A stretch of DNA of 64,000 nucleotides. Source: Schlesneria sp. (lineage in GTDB: Bacteria > Planctomycetota > Planctomycetia > Planctomycetales > Planctomycetaceae). The translations under genes were made by a program, and so were the position numbers. Below the pieces are notes generated by a model. That model was not told where the DNA came from and did no database searches. It saw nothing but the letters and a program-made list of their open reading frames with translations. The stretch covers positions 1 through 64,000 of the forward strand of contig JAQGHU010000062.1 of assembly GCA_028291515.1 (NCBI GenBank), written 5' to 3'. Of the stretch, positions 52,939 through 61,024 are shown piece after piece (within the stretch, counting starts at the first letter, position 1; every line of letters begins with the position of its first letter).

Positions 52939-54513
52939 CTATGACTTCGGACTGACGTAGCGCCCTATGAACAGGATGTTGGCGGTTTCGCGGTCACGAA
53001 TTAAAAAGACGAACGGCTTGTTCGCTTTGAAGATGGGATTGAAAGGACGAGTCTTCGGTCGATCTGGCGGAGCCTCGGCCGACACACCCATGAGGACAGC
53101 AGTGGCCGCGGCTGCTTCTGTGCCAATTTCACTGACATCGACAAACGTCTTGTGCAGCACGTCAGAGATGTACAGACGATCTTCAGGTCGTCCGGTTGAA
53201 CTCAATTTGTCGAACTGTGCTCCGTGAGGATCCTGCCCTGGATCGACGAAAGCTCGCACCATTCCTAAGGATTGCAGGGTCTTCGTCAACTGGTGTGTTG
53301 ATTCGAGTTTGTACTTTGGAATCGAAAGATCGACGGTGCGGGATTCCAACTGATCGATCCATCGTTGGAGTTTTTCGTACGTCAAAGAGGTCTCAAGCTC
53401 GGCCAGTCCGGCTGCGGATTGCGGCACGAGGAACACCATCTGAATCTTGCCGCCCTGATAGCCCAGTGACAGCATCGTGTGGCCGTCTTTATCGGGGTAG
53501 AGCGATGGGTCGTCGTCTTTGAGATCGATACGAACTTCGTGAGGAGTCGGGAAGAGGTCTCCATTCGCGACGAATGCACCATAGCCGACGGATTCCCTAT
53601 TCCACTGACGCATCATGCTGAGCTTGATCGATTGATCTTCCGATACCTGAAATGATTCTGGACGGGTCTGTGATGGTTCAAAGGGCTTGGCCCAATCCCC
53701 TTTGAAATAGACCGCGTTCGTAATCACCAGCTTCGTTAAGTCGGTAATGCTCTGTGGGGCGAGCAAGTCCTGGATCCGATCGTTCGTCTGCTGAGCGACC
53801 CACTGATTGATCTGTAAGCGCACCGGTTCTGCGCGCTGCTTGAAATCGACAGGAAACAAGACCGCTCCATAGTTTGGCTTCAAGACGGAGAGGAAGCTCG
53901 GTTGAATCGAGTACGTCTTTTCCAGCCAGAGCGCATTCGCAATCTGCAGTTCGTAGGCGGAAGTCCGTTTCAAGAGCGCGTTGAGTTCATCCGCGAGCTT
54001 CTGTCCGGTCGCGGACGATACTTGGGCTTCACGAAATTGTTTTGCTTTTTCGAACGCCTTGGTGCGATCGTTGGCGTCTTTCAATTGAGCCCGCAGGGTG
54101 GTGAGTCGCTTGACGACTTCTGGCGGGACTCGAGGAATCGCCGAGCGTTGTAGCTCGTGTTGTCCCGGATGAATCCTTGCCAAGTCCCCTTTGGCGATGT
54201 GCAACACGTCCGTCATCTGATCGAGTGTCTGATCAACAGCACCCTCGGCGGTCATCGTCAGCGCGAGGGAAACCGAGAACGGCGAGAGGAATATGTTTTT
54301 GCCAGATTCCTCCTCAGCCAGCCGGCGATACAGGTCAATCGCAAAGCGACCATTGGCTTGCGAAGCCGCCAACACATCACCTGGGGCTGCTCTCGATCCC
54401 TGCTCCGGCAGCGGTTGTTCTGCGCCGGCGATCGCAGTCACAGTGAGGCCGATCATGAAAAACAACATGCGGCTGATGTTCAGGGACGATCGAAGATGAG
54501 CGGCGTCATGCAT
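52939..54513 (-). CDS. Secreted serpin (serine protease inhibitor)
   Basis: A 524-residue serpin with an N-terminal signal (LNISRMLFFMIGLTVTAIAGA). Serpin landmarks are NIFLSPFSVSLALTMTAEGA, NAVYFKGDWAKPFEPSQTRPESF, VFLVPQSAAGLAELE and the hinge EIGTEAAAATAVLMG (about 462-476), whose Ala-rich sequence is that of inhibitory serpins. The P1 residue is probably Ser or a neighbouring Val/Met, suggesting an elastase- or chymotrypsin-like target. The chain is longer than usual (about 370-400): an inserted Lys/Glu-rich coiled-coil-like segment (about 130-185) and an extra N-terminal part are visible. AGGAAGG precedes ATG 54513. Confidence 0.93.
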   Translation of the reverse strand: MHDAAHLRSSLNISRMLFFMIGLTVTAIAGAEQPLPEQGSRAAPGDVLAASQANGRFAIDLYRRLAEEESGKNIFLSPFSVSLALTMTAEGAVDQTLDQMTDVLHIAKGDLARIHPGQHELQRSAIPRVPPEVVKRLTTLRAQLKDANDRTKAFEKAKQFREAQVSSATGQKLADELNALLKRTSAYELQIANALWLEKTYSIQPSFLSVLKPNYGAVLFPVDFKQRAEPVRLQINQWVAQQTNDRIQDLLAPQSITDLTKLVITNAVYFKGDWAKPFEPSQTRPESFQVSEDQSIKLSMMRQWNRESVGYGAFVANGDLFPTPHEVRIDLKDDDPSLYPDKDGHTMLSLGYQGGKIQMVFLVPQSAAGLAELETSLTYEKLQRWIDQLESRTVDLSIPKYKLESTHQLTKTLQSLGMVRAFVDPGQDPHGAQFDKLSSTGRPEDRLYISDVLHKTFVDVSEIGTEAAAATAVLMGVSAEAPPDRPKTRPFNPIFKANKPFVFLIRDRETANILFIGRYVSPKS

Positions 54514-54825
54514 AATGCGATGCCTTCCTGAATGCAGTCTTGTTGAAGTCACATACTCTTACAGCAATGGAAGCGCGGATGTGTTCAGACGGGAAATGGA
54601 CCAGCGGATTGTAGCAAATCCTTGATGCGGATGAACTTTTAGCGTCGCTTCGACCGCCCGTTGAAATGGCCCACGGCTCGATTGGCCCTCGAGGGCGAAG
54701 GGGCGCTAAGCTGGAGAAAATAGGCTCACAAATGAAGTCTTGTCAATTTTCATGAAAGGTTTTATATCGCGGCGAGTATCCCCATTAGGGATCTGATATT
54801 CGAGGTTGAATGAAAGGAAAGCGTG
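54514..54825. other. Intergenic region upstream of a small membrane-protein gene
   Basis: A 312-bp gap between the divergent serpin gene and the small gene at 54826. It includes an AT-rich segment (54721-54790), likely promoter DNA. No supported gene or repeat copy is visible. Confidence 0.45.
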
Positions 54826-55008
54826 ATGTCAACAAATCTGACCGATGAGATGTTGCCATTTATTCCACGCCATGCGGTATTCGCTCGGCGAACTCCGATT
54901 GAGTCCAGCTCGTCGAGTGGCGCTGATCTAGTGCGTCAAAATGTCGTGAGCTTGGCCGCGTTCGTCGCCATCGCCGCAATTGTGGTTTATCTCGTATCAA
55001 GAGCGTAG
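54826..55008 (+). CDS. Small membrane protein (60 aa)
   Basis: A short protein with a single C-terminal hydrophobic segment (VVSLAAFVAIAAIVVYLVSRA). AAAGGA lies eight bases upstream of ATG 54826; a GTG three bases earlier is also possible. No family is recognised. The gene is 217 bp upstream of the TetR gene, so it may be a separate transcript. Confidence 0.5.
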   Translation: MSTNLTDEMLPFIPRHAVFARRTPIESSSSSGADLVRQNVVSLAAFVAIAAIVVYLVSRA

Positions 55009-55225
55009 TACCGCTTGGGCGCGGCTTGATGGGCGCAGGGTGTAGCCCGCGACGACGATCAACGGGAGGATCTTTGACTCGGGCGGCTCAACAATGAGGT
55101 GCGGCCGGAAGCTTTCCTGGTGGACAACATCCTCTTGACGGCTTTTTTTCAGTGGCGTATATGCAAAGCCGTGCGGACGGGCGCGTCCGTTCTCTGATAG
55201 GGATGATCCTGGTGGGAGCGAATTG

Positions 55226-55858
55226 ATGAGCGACACCATCCTTAAGCCGAAAGCGTCAGAGACGCAACGAGAGATCTTGATCGTGGCGGCGGACGTGTTC
55301 GCCGCCGAAGGGTTCCGGAACACGGATGTGCAGGTGATTGCGGATCGCGCCGGAGTTGGTAAAGGGACTGTTTATCGCCACTTCGGGAACAAGGAGCAGT
55401 TGTTTCTGGCGACTGCTCAGTATTGCATGGGGCGACTCGAAGAGCATGTGACGGAACAGCTTGAGGGTTATCCAACAGCAGAGGCGTATCTGGAGGCCCA
55501 TGGGGCGGCCGATGTGCTACGTCTGATCGCCCGCGCCTGTGCTCAGTTCTATCAGCAGAATCCTCTGTATCTTGAAATCCTGATCCAGGAACGGGTCGAG
55601 TTTCGAGAGGCGAACGATCCACTGCAGGTATTGATGCGCAAGAACACGCGGGCAGGTTTGGACAAGCTTATGGAAACTGCCATCAAGAGCGGGGATTTGC
55701 GCAAGGGGAAAGTCAAATCCGCGTCCGATGCCTTTGGCGACCTGCTGTATGGAAGCCTGGTCCAGGGGAGTGTCGACGGAGACAGTCAGAGGTTGGTTCA
55801 GCGAGTCGAGCAATCTGTTGAACTACTTCTCAATGGACTTCTCGCCAGTCCAAGTTGA
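55226..55858 (+). CDS. TetR/AcrR-family transcriptional regulator
   Basis: A 210-residue repressor-type protein. The N-terminal helix-turn-helix is clear: TQREILIVAADVFAAEGFRNTDVQVIADRAGVGKGTVYRHFGNKEQLF. The C-terminal ligand-binding part is helical, with an unusual RLIARACAQFYQQNPLYLEILIQERVEF segment known from envelope-linked TetR proteins. It lies 73 bp before the patatin-like gene on the same strand and probably controls the operon, including itself. The ATG at 55226 is preceded by GGTGGGAGCG; a TTG at 55223 is an alternative. Confidence 0.93.
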   Translation: MSDTILKPKASETQREILIVAADVFAAEGFRNTDVQVIADRAGVGKGTVYRHFGNKEQLFLATAQYCMGRLEEHVTEQLEGYPTAEAYLEAHGAADVLRLIARACAQFYQQNPLYLEILIQERVEFREANDPLQVLMRKNTRAGLDKLMETAIKSGDLRKGKVKSASDAFGDLLYGSLVQGSVDGDSQRLVQRVEQSVELLLNGLLASPS

Positions 55859-55931
55859 AGAATGCGATGCCAGGGAAGGACTCCTCTCGGCCCGCGTGAG
55901 AAGCCGTTGCTTTCGAGAAAAGGAATTCTCG

Positions 55932-57176
55932 ATGTCTCGTTTCATCGTTCTGATGTTGGTCTCTACCGCGACGATCTGTCTGCCGGTGGGGTGCCAATCC
56001 ATTCGCCAATATCCGCCCGTTCCTGCGAACCTGCAATCGGTCGAAAGAGGCCGCGCTCAAGATTCGAACGGCGATTCCATTCGTCACGTTGATCATGAAG
56101 ATTGGAATAGCGAGGAGCGAGCACGACCGCCGGAGAACATTCTGGTTCTGTCCGGAGGTGGGATCAATGGAGCCTTTTCTGCCGGAATGCTCGTCGGTTG
56201 GACGCAATCAGGCAATCGTCCCGAATTCGATATTGTGACCGGGGTCAGCACGGGGGCTCTGATCGCTCCGTTGGCGTTTCTCGGGACTGACTATGACGAA
56301 GAACTGAAACGGCTATACACGTCCGAGAGCGCCACTCGCATCTACAAGATACTCCCGCTGTTTCTCTGGTCCAACGCGGTGGCGAGTTCCAAGCCGCTCG
56401 ACACGCAGATCCGCAGTGTGGTGACACAGGATCTGCTCGATCGCATTGCTCAGGAACATCGTCATGGTCGACGGCTTTATATTGGCACTACGAACCTGGA
56501 TACGCAGCGGCCCGTGGTCTGGGACATCGGTGCCATCGCGGCAGGCCATGCTCCTGGCAAGGTGAAATTGGTGCAGGATGTCATTCTCGCATCGTGCTCC
56601 GTTCCCGGTTTGCTTCCGCCCATTGAGATCAACGTTGAGATTAACGGCAAGCGATACTCCGAGTTGCATGTCGACGGAGGCGTGGGCGCGTCGATGTTTC
56701 TGCCGCCACAATCGCTCAAGCCACCGTCTCTAAGCAGCTTCACACACCTTGGTACGACCAGCGAAAGGATGAGACAGACAACTGTGTACACGATTGTGGC
56801 CGGGAAGGCGGATCCCGATCCGGTGCCCGTCAAGCAAGGGTTGCTGCAGTTGTCCGGGGCCTCGTTATCGGGAGTGCTGCGTGCTCAGCAAGAGCATGAC
56901 CTGATCCGGATCTATCTGTTGACTTACTTTGCCAACGCCCGCTTTCAATTGGCGGCGATCCCCCAGGAATATGCGGCTCCAGCAAGTTCACTTGAGTTCG
57001 ATTTGAAGACCATGCGGGCGCTGTTTGACGAAGGCCAGCGGCTGGGGAGTTCGTCGGCTGTCTGGACCGATACGCCTCCTGGAATCGATCCGCAGAGCTG
57101 GACTAACCCCCGGACGGGTACACGGCTGGGTTCCCATTCTCTCTCTTCCTCCGCTGTGTCGGGAGATCGACCATGA
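55932..57176 (+). CDS. Patatin-like phospholipase, lipoprotein form
   Basis: A 414-residue lipid hydrolase candidate with a lipoprotein signal (MSRFIVLMLVSTATICLPVGC, Cys21). Patatin motifs are complete: oxyanion loop LSGGGINGAFSAG (73-85), nucleophile GVSTG with Ser106, and the catalytic Asp in DGG (248-250). A spacer of about 45 residues links the anchor to the domain. AAAAGGAAT precedes ATG 55932; a longer frame from 55728 overlaps the TetR gene and is rejected. Its stop overlaps the start of the next gene by four bases. Membrane lipids at the envelope are the probable substrate; activity is inferred. Confidence 0.92.
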   Translation: MSRFIVLMLVSTATICLPVGCQSIRQYPPVPANLQSVERGRAQDSNGDSIRHVDHEDWNSEERARPPENILVLSGGGINGAFSAGMLVGWTQSGNRPEFDIVTGVSTGALIAPLAFLGTDYDEELKRLYTSESATRIYKILPLFLWSNAVASSKPLDTQIRSVVTQDLLDRIAQEHRHGRRLYIGTTNLDTQRPVVWDIGAIAAGHAPGKVKLVQDVILASCSVPGLLPPIEINVEINGKRYSELHVDGGVGASMFLPPQSLKPPSLSSFTHLGTTSERMRQTTVYTIVAGKADPDPVPVKQGLLQLSGASLSGVLRAQQEHDLIRIYLLTYFANARFQLAAIPQEYAAPASSLEFDLKTMRALFDEGQRLGSSSAVWTDTPPGIDPQSWTNPRTGTRLGSHSLSSSAVSGDRP

Positions 57177-58411
57177 TTCAATCGGTTGAGCTAGAAACGA
57201 ACGCCGTCCATCGCAACAAGACTCATCATCAGTCGTCATTGGACGAGACGTTCGAAGGACCGGACGAGCTGGCGGCGAAGCTTCGGCCGTACTTCGATCC
57301 CGCTGTCGCCGGCATTGACGACCTCTCGCGACTGATCAAGCTGCTATATCACGCCAGCCTGATTCCAGAGGAAGGGCGCTATCCCCGCTTCCGAGTGATT
57401 TGTGGCCGCGAATCCTTTGGGCATACGGTCGAATTCGATGTTCCCTGGCCGAGCATGAATTCGGTAGAAGCCATTCGTCGCCTGGTTCCGGCCATTTCCG
57501 ATCCGAATACGGCGGTCAGAATTGTGGGAGATGCCCAGCGCGGCTTTAGCGCGTTTCAGATTCTCGATTTTCGAGAGCATTCGGCCCAAGGCAATGTCGA
57601 GGCGATTTCCGAAGTCTCCTTGCCGGAAGGAACACTGACGGTGCGAGTGGACGGGCCTGGAGAACTGCGTGCCACCATCCAGCCGGGCCCCGTGTTTCAT
57701 CTGCGGGGAAACAGAATCCGAGAATTGATCGCCTTTGACAAAGCGGTCCTGCCGTTTCGGACACTGGTCAGACAGCTCTGCGAGGAGTTTGAGGGGCCGC
57801 TGCTGGCGCTCACCGGCCAGCAAGCTTTGTCGGCGGACTTGCTGGTGGATGGCTTCCTGTACGTCTGGGCGACGATGATGGCGGATGTCATTAACTCGCC
57901 GCATGGCGGTGCTTTCCTGATCGTGCCGCATCGCGAGTGCTCTTGTGTGGAGCCGAGATTTCTGGCGAAAGGCAATCTCTTTCACGCCTTCAAGTCAACG
58001 ATCATGACGCTGGCTCGGCGTGCGGGCGAGAACTTCTCGGAAGGCCGCAAGCAATGGTTGCTTCAACGAGAACACCTGCTGCGAGTGGCGCGGATGTACG
58101 GAAAGCTGTCCGCCACAGATGGTGCGGTCCTGTTCGACAGCGAACTGAGTTTGTGCGGCTTCGGTGCGAAAATTGTCGTGACAGCGCCGAAGTTGTCGCT
58201 TCACGACGCGATCACGGGTCGACAGCTCGATGAGGGAGGCGGTGGAGGAATGCGACACAGCTCGGCCGCGGAACTTGTCCGCGCGGTTCCCGGGGCCATC
58301 GCCTTCGTGATCTCGCAGGACGGGGATTTGTCCGCATTCTACAGCGATAACACGCGCGCCTATCGACTGCCGCATCTTGACGCTTGGGGAACGGTCTCGG
58401 ATTTCCTCTAA
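57173..58411 (+). CDS. Sensor-like protein with DisA/DAC-type C-terminal domain (DACNV-like)
   Basis: A 412-residue soluble protein. The C-terminal part (about 300-400) resembles the diadenylate cyclase (DAC) fold: DGAVLFDSELSLCGFGAKIV (DGA 316-318) and GGGGMRHSSAAELVRAVPGAIAFVISQDGDLSAF (RHSSA 361-365, where active DACs have RHRTA). The N-terminal part (about 35-290) includes RGNRIRELIAFDKAVLP and HGGAFLIVP, consistent with the predicted DACNV sensor group, of which I recall only the domain name. It overlaps the patatin gene by four bases, so both are made together. Either c-di-AMP-like synthesis or nucleotide binding is possible; the altered RHSSA makes binding without catalysis plausible. 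Confidence 0.7.
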   Translation: MIQSVELETNAVHRNKTHHQSSLDETFEGPDELAAKLRPYFDPAVAGIDDLSRLIKLLYHASLIPEEGRYPRFRVICGRESFGHTVEFDVPWPSMNSVEAIRRLVPAISDPNTAVRIVGDAQRGFSAFQILDFREHSAQGNVEAISEVSLPEGTLTVRVDGPGELRATIQPGPVFHLRGNRIRELIAFDKAVLPFRTLVRQLCEEFEGPLLALTGQQALSADLLVDGFLYVWATMMADVINSPHGGAFLIVPHRECSCVEPRFLAKGNLFHAFKSTIMTLARRAGENFSEGRKQWLLQREHLLRVARMYGKLSATDGAVLFDSELSLCGFGAKIVVTAPKLSLHDAITGRQLDEGGGGGMRHSSAAELVRAVPGAIAFVISQDGDLSAFYSDNTRAYRLPHLDAWGTVSDFL

Positions 58412-58446
58412 GTAGTCGGGCGATTCTGCTCATTGGAATCGTGACG

Positions 58447-58535
58447 TTGGGTGCCACGGACTCACCGTCTTCGGGGTGGCCGTGTCTTCGTCGAAGACAC
58501 GGCCATGTCGAGGACTCCAAGTCCGTGGCACCCAA
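58447..58535. repeat. GTGCCACGG family repeat, copy 4 (long palindrome, bidirectional terminator-like)
   Basis: TTGGGTGCCACGGACT (58447-58462) pairs with AGTCCGTGGCACCCAA (58520-58535), and inner arms TGGCCGTGTCTTCG and CGAAGACACGGCCA (58477-58505) form a second stem. It occupies the convergent gap between the DAC-like gene and the sulfatase gene. Confidence 0.8.
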
Positions 58536-58577
58536 ACCAAATCCCCGCCAACGTGGGAACTGATGCGGCGAGACCAG

Positions 58578-60125
58578 TTACTTGGCCTCGCGGATTGCTT
58601 CCAGGATCGAGAGCATTTCGGCAACTTTGTCGGGGTGCGCGTCAGCCACGTTGGTTGTTTCCCCGAGGTCCGACTTCAGGTCGTACAACTGCGGTGAGGC
58701 GTGATTTCCGAGGTCGGTATTTGTGGCGGCGTTTCGCGCGGGACCCTTCCCATTTTCGATCAGCTTCCACGTTCCCTGACGCAACGAGAGCACTCCGGCA
58801 TGTTCGACCAACGTTTGTCGGCCGGTCTGGGAATCGCCCAACAGCGCGGGCAATATGTTCTGGCTGTCACGAGCTGTCGACTTGTCGAAAGTGCTTCCCG
58901 TCAGGGCGGCGAAGGTCGCTGGGAAGTCAACTTGGCAGACGAGCGCGTCTGAGACGCCAGGTCTGATGCGGCTTGGCCAGCGTACGAGGAACGGGACTCT
59001 GGTTCCTCCTTCGAAGTTGCTGTATTTGCCACCTCGCAACGGACCGGCGGGACGATGACCGTTCAGCTTTTCAACCGCGTCGTCTTTGTAACCGTCGTCG
59101 ACGACGGGCCCGTTGTCGCTGGTGATGATGACCATCGTGTTGTCTGCGAGGTGTTGCTTGTCGAGCAGATCCAGCAGTTCGCCCACGCACCAGTCGAACT
59201 CCAGCAGCGCGTCACCGCGCGGACCCAGTCCGCTCTTGCCGAGGAACCGCGCGTGGGGCAGTCGCGGGACATGCACGTCGTGCGTGGCAAAGTAGAGGAA
59301 GAACGGTTGCTGGGCGTCCGCTGCGACGTGCCGCGAGATGAACGATTTCGCTCGATCAACAAACGTGTCGGCCATGTCCTGATCAATCCAGTGTGCGGCT
59401 TTGCCCCCGGTCATGAAGCCGATGCGACTGACGCCGTTGATGATCGTCTGGTCGTGTCCGTGGCTGGGATGCATCGTCAGCAGTTCGGGATGTTCCTTGC
59501 CCGTCGGTTCCTGGCCGATCTTCTGGCCGAATCGCACCTGGATCGGATCGGCCGGGTCCAGCCCAAGGACTCGCTTGTTGTCGACATAGACGCAGGGGAC
59601 TCGATCGCCTGTGGCGGGCATCAGGAAGCATTCGTCAAAGCCCAGATCGAGCGGCCCGGGCGAAATGTCGCCGTTCCAATCCAAGCCCGCGTTTCCCAAG
59701 CCCAGATGCCACTTGCCGACGACCCCGGTGTGATACTTGGCTTGTTTCAGGATCGATGCCAGGGTCATTCGACCTGGTTCGATGATCAGCGAGGCATCGC
59801 CCGGCAGAACGCCCGTTCCCTTCTTTCGCCAGGCATATTCACCCGTCAGCATCGCATATCGTGACGGTGTACAGGTTGCGGAAGCACAGTGTCCGTCGGT
59901 GAAGCGCAGTCCCTCGCGAGCCACACGATCGACATTCGGCGTCGCGATCTTTGTGGCTCCATGACAACTGACATCACCGTAGCCGATGTCATCTGCATAA
60001 ATCAGCACGATGTTCGGACGACTGGTGGTTGGTTTGTCCGCAGCCCATAAGTGAAGTGGCGCGACGATCAGACCGAAGATCAGCGTGATTGCTGGCCAGC
60101 GAAACCAGTGTGAAGGAGATCGCAT
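58578..60125 (-). CDS. Type I sulfatase (arylsulfatase family)
   Basis: A 515-residue exported sulfatase. The formylglycine signature CTPSR occurs in GHCASATCTPSRYAMLTGEY, where the Cys is oxidised to formylglycine and attacks the sulfate ester. Other family features are NIVLIYADDIGYGDVSCHG (metal-binding Asp pair), GKWHLG and the later TSDNGPVV motif. The N-terminus (SHWFRWPAITLIFGLIVAPLHLWAADK) is a signal peptide. The length is normal. Target sulfate ester is unknown. Planctomycetes encode many such enzymes. The gene faces the DAC-like gene across a palindromic repeat; a second terminator is not evident. Confidence 0.95.
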   Translation of the reverse strand: MRSPSHWFRWPAITLIFGLIVAPLHLWAADKPTTSRPNIVLIYADDIGYGDVSCHGATKIATPNVDRVAREGLRFTDGHCASATCTPSRYAMLTGEYAWRKKGTGVLPGDASLIIEPGRMTLASILKQAKYHTGVVGKWHLGLGNAGLDWNGDISPGPLDLGFDECFLMPATGDRVPCVYVDNKRVLGLDPADPIQVRFGQKIGQEPTGKEHPELLTMHPSHGHDQTIINGVSRIGFMTGGKAAHWIDQDMADTFVDRAKSFISRHVAADAQQPFFLYFATHDVHVPRLPHARFLGKSGLGPRGDALLEFDWCVGELLDLLDKQHLADNTMVIITSDNGPVVDDGYKDDAVEKLNGHRPAGPLRGGKYSNFEGGTRVPFLVRWPSRIRPGVSDALVCQVDFPATFAALTGSTFDKSTARDSQNILPALLGDSQTGRQTLVEHAGVLSLRQGTWKLIENGKGPARNAATNTDLGNHASPQLYDLKSDLGETTNVADAHPDKVAEMLSILEAIREAK

Positions 60126-60393
60126 TCAGGCTTCTCGTGAGTTGATGAGAGGAATCGGCATCAATTAGACCGTTCGCAATTCTGCTTCCGAAATAGGTGA
60201 TGTTCGTGATTGGGAGGGCGAGGCGCGAGGCTCCTGCCGAGCCGCGCATGTTAGTGTGAGTCCATCGACTTCGCATTCACCGGTACCTCGATGTGATACT
60301 CTAGGGAATACCCACCCAATTCGAACTCGACAACCACATCAATGACACTGCGTTTGCAGAGGCGGCTGTCCGGCGGTTGCTGGCGTTGACTGC

Positions 60394-60726
60394 TCATCGG
60401 ACTCCCGCGTTGGGAGAATACGTGATGGCAGTGAATGGGCGTCCCAGGTGCAGGCGCGGCTTGTAGAACGGCTGTTCCTGCTTCGTCTCGACGTCCCAGA
60501 CCCGGACGAATTGTGCGTCACCGGAAACAAGAACTGGACCGGGACCAAATGCCAGGCTGTAAATGTGCGTGGAATATCCGGTGATGGTTCCAGCCGCGCC
60601 CCACTCCTGACCTGCAGCAGCCTGCTCCATTGCCGGATCTGTTTGAGCCAAGCACGCCAGGTCAGTGGCTGCGAACAGCAACCCGATCAACAACAAAGCA
60701 GCTCGAAAATCAAGCGGTGATCGCAT
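60394..60726 (-). pseudogene. Truncated WD40-type secreted protein (110 aa)
   Basis: The product begins with a signal peptide (DFRAALLLIGLLFAATDLACLA) and one WD40-like blade (TGYSTHIYSLAFGPGPVLVSGDAQFVRVWDVETKQEQPFYKP) followed by the start of a second (RPFTAITYSPNAGVR), then stops at 60394. A WD40 propeller needs at least four blades, so the gene is probably truncated or decayed; neither flanking frame continues the pattern. It may also be a very short novel gene. The adjacent 267 bp downstream hold no recognisable gene. Confidence 0.55.
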
Positions 60727-61024
60727 GAGCTCTGTCCTGATTCACGATCGAGATCGGTGTATTACGTTGAGAACCGTCAGATACCATCGCAAAGATACGC
60801 GACCGTACGCAATGACTTCAACTTGAATCGAGAGTTCTCGTTAATGTCAGATTGTCAGCGCCATAGATCAGACAGGGATGTCGTTTGATGATCCGATCGT
60901 CAGGCATGACCTGATCGGTTGACGGTCTTAAGACGTGTTCATTGTCAGTGCGTTTGTAATACATGTTCGTCACTCAGTACACTGGCGTCGGGTCGAATTG
61001 ACAGTTATTCGCCGGGATCCCCAC

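Noticed and set aside
55226-58411. Standard CBASS operon with patatin effector
   Set aside because: No CD-NTase gene is present, and the patatin has a lipoprotein signal, unlike CapV effectors.
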